From the NCBI RefSeq assembly GCF_002000085.1, contig NZ_MUZU01000006.1, positions 124,001 through 188,000 of the forward strand: a stretch of 64,000 bases of DNA, written 5' to 3'. Below are positions 54,083 to 61,251 of this stretch, piece after piece. Made by a program: the position numbers and the translations under genes. The notes under the pieces are model-generated. The model saw only the letters and a list, made by a program, of their open reading frames with translations, was not told the DNA's origin and ran no database searches. Numbering within the stretch: position 1 is the stretch's first letter; every line of letters starts with the position of its first letter. The stretch is from Pseudocolwellia agarivorans (GTDB lineage: Bacteria > Pseudomonadota > Gammaproteobacteria > Enterobacterales > Alteromonadaceae).

Positions 54083-55432
54083 TTATCTGCTGAAGAGTTA
54101 AAAAAAGCCCGAGCAGTTGCTGATTTAGCTATTAAAGAGATGGGGATTTCCTTCACTGTTTATAATGAAGGCAACATGATTGATAGAGCTTGGCCTTTTG
54201 ATATCATCCCTCGTACCATTGGCAAGAAAGAATGGCAAGGTGTAGAAATTGGTTTAAAGCAACGAACTGAAGCACTCAACCTGTTTATTGATGATTTATA
54301 TCACGACCAAAAAATTATTAAAGACGGTGTATTCCCAAAAGGCTTATTAGAAAAATCTGTTAACTTTCGTAAACAATGCGTGGGGATCAATCCCCCTAAT
54401 AAAATTTGGGCACATATTTGTGGTTCAGATTTAGTACGAGATGGCAAAGGCACTATGTACGTGCTGGAGGATAATCTACGTGTTCCTTCAGGTGTATCTT
54501 ATATGCTTGAAAATCGCTCGGTAATGAAGCGCGTATTTCCAGAGTTATTTGAACAAGTCTCTATTTTACCTGTTGATGATTACCCTTCTCAATTATTTGA
54601 TATGTTGGCTGCAATGTCACCTCGTCCGCAAGACAAGCCTGAAGTAGTTGTATTGACACCTGGTGTTTTTAATTCTGCATATTTTGAACATTGTTACCTT
54701 GCCCAAGAAATGGGCTGTGAGTTAGTAGAAGGTCGTGATCTCGTTGTTGAAAAAGATGACTGTGTTTACATGCGTACCATCACAGGTTTACAACGTGTAG
54801 ATGTTATTTACCGCCGAATTGATGACTTGTTCTTAGATCCAGAAGCCTTTTTACCTGACTCTCAATTAGGTGTTCCGGGGTTGATGCGTGCTTGGTCTAA
54901 AGGGAATGTTGCTCTAGTAAATGCGCCGGGTGCAGGTGTTGCAGATGACAAGGTCGTTTATGCCTACGTGCCAGAGATGATTAAATATTACTTAGGCGAA
55001 GAAGCAAAATTAGAAAACGTTCCTACCTATAAATGTATGGATCCAAAAGAGTGTGATCACGTCATTAAAAATATCGATAAGTTAGTCGTTAAACCCGCTA
55101 ATGAATCAGGTGGTTATGGTTTATTAATTGGCCCTAAATCCACTAAAAAAGAACAACAAGCGACAATTGCACAAATAAAAGCAGATCCTCGTAACTGGGT
55201 CGCACAGCCAACATTAGATTTATCAACGGTTCCTACATTGGAAGAAGATGGTATTACACCGGGTGGTCGCCATGCTGATTTAAGACCTTTTATTTTATCA
55301 TCAGGTAAAGATACTCAAGTAACTACAGGAGGCTTAACTCGTGTTGCTATGGTTAAAGGGTCCTTAGTAGTAAATTCATCACAAGGTGGTGGCAGTAAAG
55401 ATACGTGGATTGTAGACGAGGAGGCTAAATAA
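54071..55432 (+). CDS. Circularly permuted ATP-grasp protein, 5'-truncated
   Basis: From the first ATG (54140) the protein has 430 residues: MGISFTVYNEGNMIDRAWPF, DIIPRTIGKKEWQGVEIGLK, then GSDLVRDGKGTMYVLEDNLR, PSGVSYMLENRSVMKRVFPE, KPANESGGYGLLIGPKSTKK and HADLRPFILSSGKDTQVTTG. These are hallmarks of the circularly permuted ATP-grasp type 2 family (DUF404/DUF407), usually about 470-490 residues and part of a predicted peptide-modifying system with alpha-E and transglutaminase-like proteins. Homology continues upstream of the ATG as SAEELKKARAVADLAIKE, but the frame hits TAG at 54068, and the family's first 30-50 residues are missing. The gene is thus truncated or rearranged at its 5' end, or has a 1-base deletion in the T-run at 54073-54079. 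Start coordinate marks where the open frame begins. Confidence 0.85.
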   Translation, partial: CFFILSAEELKKARAVADLAIKEMGISFTVYNEGNMIDRAWPFDIIPRTIGKKEWQGVEIGLKQRTEALNLFIDDLYHDQKIIKDGVFPKGLLEKSVNFRKQCVGINPPNKIWAHICGSDLVRDGKGTMYVLEDNLRVPSGVSYMLENRSVMKRVFPELFEQVSILPVDDYPSQLFDMLAAMSPRPQDKPEVVVLTPGVFNSAYFEHCYLAQEMGCELVEGRDLVVEKDDCVYMRTITGLQRVDVIYRRIDDLFLDPEAFLPDSQLGVPGLMRAWSKGNVALVNAPGAGVADDKVVYAYVPEMIKYYLGEEAKLENVPTYKCMDPKECDHVIKNIDKLVVKPANESGGYGLLIGPKSTKKEQQATIAQIKADPRNWVAQPTLDLSTVPTLEEDGITPGGRHADLRPFILSSGKDTQVTTGGLTRVAMVKGSLVVNSSQGGGSKDTWIVDEEAK

Positions 55433-55433
55433 T

Positions 55434-56363
55434 ATGTTATCAAGAGTCGGTGAAACTTTATATTGGATGTCTCGATACATTGAACGCGCAGAAAATGTTG
55501 CTCGGTTAATTAACGTGAATAATATGTTGATGATGGACTTACCCAAAGGGGTAAGTACTGGGTGGGAACCTTTAGTCGACATTATTGGCGCGCGAGAATC
55601 TTACCAAGAAACACATACAGATTTTTCAGAGCCCAAAGCTTTACGATACCTGTTAGTGGGAAAAGATAACTTTTCTTCCATCTTAAATTCTATTATCTCT
55701 GCCAGAGAAAGCGCTCGCACGATTCGAGACGTTATCCCAAGAGATATTTGGGAAGAAATAAACACCTTATATTATTATGTAAAAGACAATCAAAATGAAG
55801 GATTGAGTAAACGAGGTAGGTTTGCCTATTTAAAAGCGATTATAGATGCAGCACACCAAATATTTGGTGCTTTAGATGCAACCATTAATCATGATTTAGG
55901 TTATACCTTTATTCGTCTTGGATTAATGATTGAACGTGCCGATATGACATCGCGTATATTAGATATTCGCTCTGAAAATTTAATTATTAGTGAAGAAGCA
56001 AAACCTTTTGAAAATATACAGTGGATTAGCTTATTACGCTCATTAAGTGCTTATCAAATGTATCGCCAAGAGATGGGTGTACGTGTTCAACGCTCAGATG
56101 TTATTGAGTTTGTGATGCACAGTGATGTTTTTCCACGATCAATTATGTACTGTTTAGGGCAGATGAAAGCGCTAATTTCACCTTTACCTAATTCAGCAGA
56201 AATAATAACCTCTATCGATAAAGCGATTGATGAATTAAAAGCAGGAGATGTGCGATCGCTTGAAAAAGGTTATTTGCATGAATATATTGATGAAATTCAA
56301 ATTAAATTAGCAGGTATTCATAATGATTTAGCAGAGCTTTATTTTTTAAAGCCAGCAGAATAA
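55434..56363 (+). CDS. Alpha-E domain protein (DUF403)
   Basis: The 309-residue all-helical protein opens with the family signature MLSRVGETLYWMSRYIERAE and contains RESARTIRDVIPRDIWEEIN and MIERADMTSRILDIRSENLI, with the regularly spaced Glu/Arg pairs that name the domain. It begins 1 base after the ATP-grasp stop, so the two are one translational unit. In other genomes this pair is accompanied by a transglutaminase-like gene; here that gene is absent and a remnant of an unrelated gene follows on the other strand, so the operon seems cut. Confidence 0.92.
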   Translation: MLSRVGETLYWMSRYIERAENVARLINVNNMLMMDLPKGVSTGWEPLVDIIGARESYQETHTDFSEPKALRYLLVGKDNFSSILNSIISARESARTIRDVIPRDIWEEINTLYYYVKDNQNEGLSKRGRFAYLKAIIDAAHQIFGALDATINHDLGYTFIRLGLMIERADMTSRILDIRSENLIISEEAKPFENIQWISLLRSLSAYQMYRQEMGVRVQRSDVIEFVMHSDVFPRSIMYCLGQMKALISPLPNSAEIITSIDKAIDELKAGDVRSLEKGYLHEYIDEIQIKLAGIHNDLAELYFLKPAE

Positions 56364-56445
56364 TTAGTAAACGTAGGGCAACAGAACATTCCCCTGCTAA
56401 CTTTGTCACTTTAGAATTGCTTCACTTTATTGAAGAGAAGCAACT

Positions 56446-56727
56446 TTAAAATAACAATTTTATTGATACCGATGACTTTCGTTTATTTATGTTCTTTGGT
56501 TTCCTCTGAACATCTAAATGGATAAACATCGTTACGACCTTTAAAATATAAGAGAAGAGTTCAATTTTAGATTTAGGAGAGGCGTGTAGATTAAAATTTT
56601 GAGCTAATGCAGCTTCATGTTGTGTGATTAACACTTGGCGTTCATTAATCAAAGCAACACGCTCCTCATTTAATAATTGAAGACGGGCATCTATTTGCGC
56701 GAGTTTATTAATATGGCTTTCAGGCAT
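56446..56727 (-). pseudogene. Remnant of a TOTE-type archaeo-eukaryotic primase gene
   Basis: The frame from ATG 56727 reads MPESHINKLAQIDARLQLLN, a coiled coil, then NFNLHASPKSKIELFS. It then loses homology, but the neighbouring frame continues GRNDVYPFRCSEETKEHK and stops at 56483-56485. SPKxKIxLFxxLFxGRxDVYPxR is the start of the TOTE conflict-system primase (AEP) domain found on large helicase-nuclease proteins. One missing base in the T-run restores the frame. The remaining several hundred codons are absent: the remnant abuts the alpha-E gene. Non-functional remains of a conflict/defence gene, identified by motif only. Confidence 0.65.
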
Positions 56728-56906
56728 GATTATAATATTACTCTTATATAGTTTTTTTGTAATGTTAATATTTAAAGCATACACACACTGCTTTTCAAAT
56801 TTGAAAAATAATCTTGAAATAAAGTAATTATTACTACATAATTAACTTAACAACTAACCCTACTTCCACGCGTAGCATTGAGTCTCCTGGATATAGGGAG
56901 AAAAAG

Positions 56907-58362
56907 CCGACCTTAGTGTCTAATGCCAGTCAGTTAACAACTGACTGGCTTTTTTTATTGGGATATTTACTCGGTTTGGGTTTAACACACCGAGGATATG
57001 CTCGCTCACGCTTTATTGGTAAAATGTGATGCTCTACCTGCTCTTGTAGTTGCTCAATTGATTTAGGGATACGCCCAGCATTTTCTATAAACATCGTGTG
57101 AATTAAGTTAATAATACTGATAGCACATGTCGTAAAACTCAGGTGTTTTGCATATATCCCTGGCTTTTTCTGCGCCATTTTTACCATCTGATATCTGAGC
57201 AAGTTATAGCTCAACATTACGCCCCATAACTCTTGCGCTATCATTTCAGGTTTTTTGCTGCGTAACGTGAAATGACTATTCAATAAGGTTTGTTTCATTT
57301 CTCTATAGCCAAGCTCAATTTCCCACCGTTCACTATAGAGGTCAACAATGTCAGCCTTAGGGAAACGCATTGGGTCAGTCAGTGAAGTGAGTATATTCAC
57401 CTCTTTCCCCTTAACCGTTTTTGTGACTAGCCTGACTTCAATGCTCTCTGGTAAATCGTCGAACTTTTTTCTCGCTTGTGCTGTTGCTTTTAGCTTGATA
57501 AGTTTGTCGTGACGGCCTAGGGAGCGAACGACTTCATACTGTGTGCCTTTTCTCATCGGTTGCAACCAATGACGATTTTTTCCTCCATGGTGCCATCGAT
57601 TGAGCAAGCCCAGTGAATAAAAGCCTCTATCAAATAACGTCAGTGAATTATCTGGCGTAGAGTCAATTAAGTCTTCGGCTAATACCATTTCACTTGAGCG
57701 ACAACTATCAAAGACACTCCCCATTAATAAATGGCTAGTTAACTCCATTAAGCAAACCATACGCACTTGAGGAAAGGCTGTGTCACCATATTGATTTTTC
57801 CAAGTGGAAAACTGCTTATGATTTTCAGCCGTATCAGGTGTACGCCAAATGACACCATCAACGCCTAATAGGGATAAGCCACACCATGTGGGGTGGTTAG
57901 CATCTGCGTTCCACATTTTTTGGCTTCGCTCAAAAACCTCTTTAACTGCACTTGAGCCAAGGCGTTGCCTTGCTTGTACAACCGCACTGGGTGCAACGAG
58001 TTCTTTTTTACCTGGTAAAGCGAGCCCTAATTTACTGACAATACTCCACAGTGGGTCTTCACGATAAAACGACATACAAATGACTGTCCAAACGGCCATC
58101 TCAACAGGAAGCCTTCTTTTCCTTATCGTCGCGACACCAGCGGTTTCTGCGCATTGTTTGATAAACTCAGGGCATAAAAAATCACTCAGTTGACCTAATC
58201 CTTCTGAGTTTGGGGCATAGCCGTTGGCAAGAGAAAGTGCTGTTGTTAGTTGCAAAAGAAAAGGCTCCTAAATGAATTCAGAAGCCTTTATATACTAACC
58301 AGAAGATCGGTCAATGGATCGTTAAATATTTCTTAACTGATCGGCATTAACCTTAGTGTCGG
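56907..58362 (-). mobile_element. IS4-family insertion sequence, apparently complete
   Basis: Imperfect terminal inverted repeats of about 30 bases are visible: the left end CCGACCTTAGTGTCTAATGC continues CAGTCAGTTAA and the reverse complement of the right end reads CCGACACTAAGGTTAATGCC then GATCAGTTAA. The element is about 1.46 kb and holds one transposase gene. No convincing target-site duplication was found, so one end may have rearranged. It lies between the TOTE remnant and the broken NYN gene. Confidence 0.85.
56930..58255 (-). CDS. IS4-family transposase
   Basis: The 441-residue transposase has an IS4 N-terminal domain ([40 protein letters not shown]) and an RNase-H-like DDE domain: the first Asp in [14 protein letters not shown], the second in [14 protein letters not shown], and the YREK signature Y-X2-R-X3-E-X6-K in [15 protein letters not shown] with the catalytic Glu. 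The ORF is intact, so the element may still move. Its stop codon overlaps the left inverted repeat. Confidence 0.95.
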   Translation of the reverse strand: MQLTTALSLANGYAPNSEGLGQLSDFLCPEFIKQCAETAGVATIRKRRLPVEMAVWTVICMSFYREDPLWSIVSKLGLALPGKKELVAPSAVVQARQRLGSSAVKEVFERSQKMWNADANHPTWCGLSLLGVDGVIWRTPDTAENHKQFSTWKNQYGDTAFPQVRMVCLMELTSHLLMGSVFDSCRSSEMVLAEDLIDSTPDNSLTLFDRGFYSLGLLNRWHHGGKNRHWLQPMRKGTQYEVVRSLGRHDKLIKLKATAQARKKFDDLPESIEVRLVTKTVKGKEVNILTSLTDPMRFPKADIVDLYSERWEIELGYREMKQTLLNSHFTLRSKKPEMIAQELWGVMLSYNLLRYQMVKMAQKKPGIYAKHLSFTTCAISIINLIHTMFIENAGRIPKSIEQLQEQVEHHILPIKRERAYPRCVKPKPSKYPNKKSQSVVN

Positions 58363-58393
58363 TTTTTTTGTAACTAAAACCTAAGGATTAGCT

Positions 58394-59304
58394 TTGAAGA
58401 CGCGTGTATATATTGATGGATACAATCTATATTATGGCTGTCTTAAGCGCACACCTTATAAATGGCTAGATCTATCCAAACTATTTATCAAGCATATTCT
58501 GCCAAGCTCCTCAGAAGAAACTCTCTCTTATCAAGATTTAAGCATCAAGTTCTTTACTGCTGATATGTTGGTAAAGCCGCAATGTCTACAGATTCCCTAA
58601 ATGATCAACAAGCTTATCACCGCGCTTTAAACTTCAATAGTGAAAATAATCAACTAGAAATTATCAAAGGTTATTACGCGATAAATGCTACACGTGCATT
58701 CAAAATTGACGCAGATGAACCAAATAAACCACCTAATGAATGTGAATATGTTGATATATGGAAACTCGAAGAAAAACAAACGGATGTAAATATTGCTGTT
58801 GAATCGCTATATGATGTATTAACCGATGATACCATCGAGCAAGTTGTCTTTGTAACTAATTATACTGATTTAGCGAGTGTTTTAGAAAAGATAAGATCGC
58901 TGAATAAAGTAAAAGTTGGCTTAGTTATACCTACTACTGATAGCATTCGAAACCCAAATGAAAAACTCGATAAATTTGCTAACTGGACGAGAAAGAACAT
59001 TTTAATTGATGAACTAAAGTTATCTCAATTGCCAAGAGTTGTTCAAGGAGGGAGAAAGCCAGCGGTTAAACCTATCGGTTGGTTTGGGCAACCAGCTATA
59101 GTTGAACAAATAATTGAAACATTATTACAAGTAGAAAGAAATAGAAGTAAATGCTGGAGGTGGTTAGAAACAGCACCACCAAGCTTTGAAGACTTACCAG
59201 TACTAACTGAACTCCCAATTGCGTTACTCAATAGTGAGGAAACTTCCAACATTGTACTTCAATACGCCAAAAAATATGTTGATTTTCGTAAAAATGAAGA
59301 ATGA
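58394..59304 (+). pseudogene. NYN-domain (LabA-like) gene broken by a frameshift
   Basis: The first part (58394-58600) reads MKTRVYIDGYNLYYGCLKRT, PYKWLDLSKLFIKHILPSSS and ends SIKFFTADMLVKPQCLQIP at a stop. The overlapping frame from 58582 (MSTDSLNDQQAYHRAL) continues through EYVDIWKLEEKQTDVNIAVE, VVFVTNYTDLASVLEKIRSL and VKVGLVIPTTDSIRNPNEKL, all one NYN protein of about 300 residues. Adding one A to GTAAAG near 58576 restores ...ADMLVKAAMSTDSLND. NYN proteins are predicted RNases; acidic residues D9 (YIDGYN), the D of QTDVN and the D of NYTDLA are retained. It is either a recent pseudogene, a sequencing error, or (less likely) programmed frameshifting. Confidence 0.85.
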
Positions 59305-59340
59305 ATAATATTTGGTTTATTGATAGAGAGGCAGAAATGC

Positions 59341-59374
59341 AATAAGCCTGAAAAGAATATTTTTCAGGCTTATT
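59341..59374. terminator. Terminator after the NYN gene
   Basis: AATAAGCCTGAAAA and TTTTCAGGCTTATT pair perfectly (14 bp) around GAATAT, 36 bases after the NYN stop. Confidence 0.8.
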
Positions 59375-59493
59375 GAAACGTTATGAATGAACAACTCGCT
59401 ACATCATGCCGCCCATGTAGAGCTCAACATATTGAATTGTATATAATTTGTCACATGGGAATATTGCCATCAAAAACACACGATATAAATACA

Positions 59494-59528
59494 ATTAAGG
59501 CTGCCTTTTTTAAAAAGACAGCCTTAAT
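59494..59528. terminator. Second hairpin, bidirectional terminator
   Basis: ATTAAGGCTG and CAGCCTTAAT pair perfectly, with CTTTTTT/AAAAAG extending the inner stem. It probably ends the minus-strand secretion operon at 59692. Confidence 0.65.
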
Positions 59529-59691
59529 ACTTAACAACAAAAAAACATCACAACCGATTGATTTAAGTAAACTTCCACGCCATACTACCCATATGTAACT
59601 TATCTATTTGTTTTTATTTAATTAGTTACATGGGATGAATTTCGACACCCCACTTTATACTCTAGACTTCAAAACTATATATACTTACTAT

Positions 59692-61089
59692 CTACCGCTC
59701 CCCCAAACTATTATCAGTAGCGCGTTGAATAGGACTTAAGAAGTAATCAATAATGCGTCTGCGTGATGTTTTTACTTCCGCTGTAATACTCATTCCGGGT
59801 ATTAAATCAATCCATTTACCTTCAACTAATAATTTATTTTCATTGAGTTTTAATCTCATTTTATAAACTAAACCACGTTGCTCATCTTCAATCGCATCTG
59901 CCGTAATATCAACTACTTCAGCATGTAAAAAACCATATAAGGTAAAATCGAAGGTCTCTACTTTTATCTCAGCGGTTTGTCCAACGCTCACAAAACCAAT
60001 GTCTTTATTGGTTAGTTCAACTTCTGCCTCTAAAAAATTCCCTTTAGGTACAATCAACATAAGCGGTTGCGCATCAGTAACAATACCACCAATAGTGTGT
60101 ACACTTAGCTGCTGCACATAACCTGTTACTGGCGCAGTTAATAGTTGTTTATCATTAAATACATGGGCTTTTTCTAGTTCTTGCTCAAGACCAAAAACTT
60201 GTTGTTGGAAGCTTTCAATTTCAGTAAGGTTTTCTCCCATGAATTGCGCAGTTAATTGTTCCAATTGCTGTTCGGTTTCTTTTGCTACTGAGGCCAGCAT
60301 TAATCCTCTGTCTTGTGCTATTTTCATTTCTTGTTGATATTCAATCAATTGCTGCTCTAACTCAAGATAACTACTCTCAGATACATAAGAATCAACCCGC
60401 AAAGACTTTAACGAATCTACCCGCTTTTGTATAATAGGTAGCACGGCTTTATATTTTTCAATATCGGCTTTATTCATATTTAACTCAGCACGTTGAGTCG
60501 TTAATTGTTGTTTTAAAACGCTTAGTCTTGCTTGATAGGCAGACCATTGCTGCGCTATCCAGGCTTGTTGATAGTTAAGCGCTGCTGGCGTTAATGAGGT
60601 CTGCCAGTCAAAGCTTTGTTGCTGAACTAAGGTGTTGTCATTGGTGAGTTTTTCTCGCAGTGTTAATTGCCGATAAAGGTTTAATTGGGCAATATTTAGA
60701 TCTTTACTTATGCGATTTAAGTCGGCACCCGTTAAACTTTTCTCAAGTTCAATGAGTGGTTCGCCTTGTTGCACCAGTTGGCCTTCGGTCACAAAAATGT
60801 GTTTAACTACGCCTTTTTGTAAAGGTTGTATCTGCTTAACCCGGCCACTAGGAATGATTTTTCCTTGAGCTACCGCTACCACATCAAGGTGTCCAAAATA
60901 GGACCAAATTAAGGTAAAGACACAAAAGACGATAATACTTTTACCTAAAAAACGACCAATAGGCGATACTGGCCGCTCTAATACTTCAATCGCTGCAGGC
61001 ATAAAATCAAGTATAACGCCAGATTCTGACATTTCTTTCTTTGTCGGCGTTTTTTTAAAAACGTTTAACTTTTGTAATATTTTTTTCAT
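59692..61089 (-). CDS. HlyD-family type I secretion membrane-fusion adaptor
   Basis: The 465-residue protein has one N-terminal transmembrane helix (FLGKSIIVFCVFTLIWSYFG, about 45-65) after a cytosolic tail, the N-terminal half-lipoyl domain (VVAVAQGKIIPSGRVKQIQP, EGQLVQQGEPLIELEK), a long alpha-helical hairpin/coiled coil (about 115-295), the second lipoyl half (VTGYVQQLSVHTIGGIVTDA) and a beta barrel with GMSITAEVKTSRRRIIDYFLSP, the conserved HlyD C-terminus. It links the inner-membrane ABC exporter to TolC. The RTX substrate gene lies 162 bases upstream on the same strand beyond a terminator. The matching HlyB-type ABC gene is not downstream and must be upstream of the window or elsewhere. 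Confidence 0.94.
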   Translation of the reverse strand: MKKILQKLNVFKKTPTKKEMSESGVILDFMPAAIEVLERPVSPIGRFLGKSIIVFCVFTLIWSYFGHLDVVAVAQGKIIPSGRVKQIQPLQKGVVKHIFVTEGQLVQQGEPLIELEKSLTGADLNRISKDLNIAQLNLYRQLTLREKLTNDNTLVQQQSFDWQTSLTPAALNYQQAWIAQQWSAYQARLSVLKQQLTTQRAELNMNKADIEKYKAVLPIIQKRVDSLKSLRVDSYVSESSYLELEQQLIEYQQEMKIAQDRGLMLASVAKETEQQLEQLTAQFMGENLTEIESFQQQVFGLEQELEKAHVFNDKQLLTAPVTGYVQQLSVHTIGGIVTDAQPLMLIVPKGNFLEAEVELTNKDIGFVSVGQTAEIKVETFDFTLYGFLHAEVVDITADAIEDEQRGLVYKMRLKLNENKLLVEGKWIDLIPGMSITAEVKTSRRRIIDYFLSPIQRATDNSLGER

Positions 61090-61094
61090 AACAT

Positions 61095-61134
61095 CTTAAA
61101 AAATAAAACCCAAGTAGCCAAAACTACTTGGGTT
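61095..61134 (-). terminator. Terminator between the RTX and hlyD-like genes
   Basis: AACCCAAGTAG and CTACTTGGGTT form a perfect 11-bp stem; on the minus strand it is followed by TTTTATTTTTT. It lies between the RTX stop and the hlyD-like start, so it would limit or attenuate read-through into the adaptor gene. Confidence 0.85.
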
Positions 61135-61251
61135 GATCCACTTCATTTCACTAAACGGCTTTGCTGCTTAACTGTATTGTTTTGAGTTGAGTTGAGCAAC
61201 TTAACGGCGCCTCAGTCGATTTAACCTTGCTTAATCATTATCGTAATGTAA

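Larger units (their letters stand above)
59305..59691. other. Intergenic region with two terminators
   Basis: These 387 bases separate the NYN gene from the convergent hlyD-like gene and hold the two hairpins listed separately. The open frame 59383-59598 between them covers one hairpin and has no family resemblance; it is not called. Confidence 0.6.

Noticed and set aside
58394-59304. Two separate genes (58394-58600 and 58582-59304)
   Set aside because: The two products are adjacent halves of one NYN-domain protein and overlap by 19 bases at the frameshift.
59383-59598. 71-residue open frame between the NYN and hlyD-like genes
   Set aside because: It spans a terminator hairpin and has no recognisable domain; position suggests noncoding DNA.
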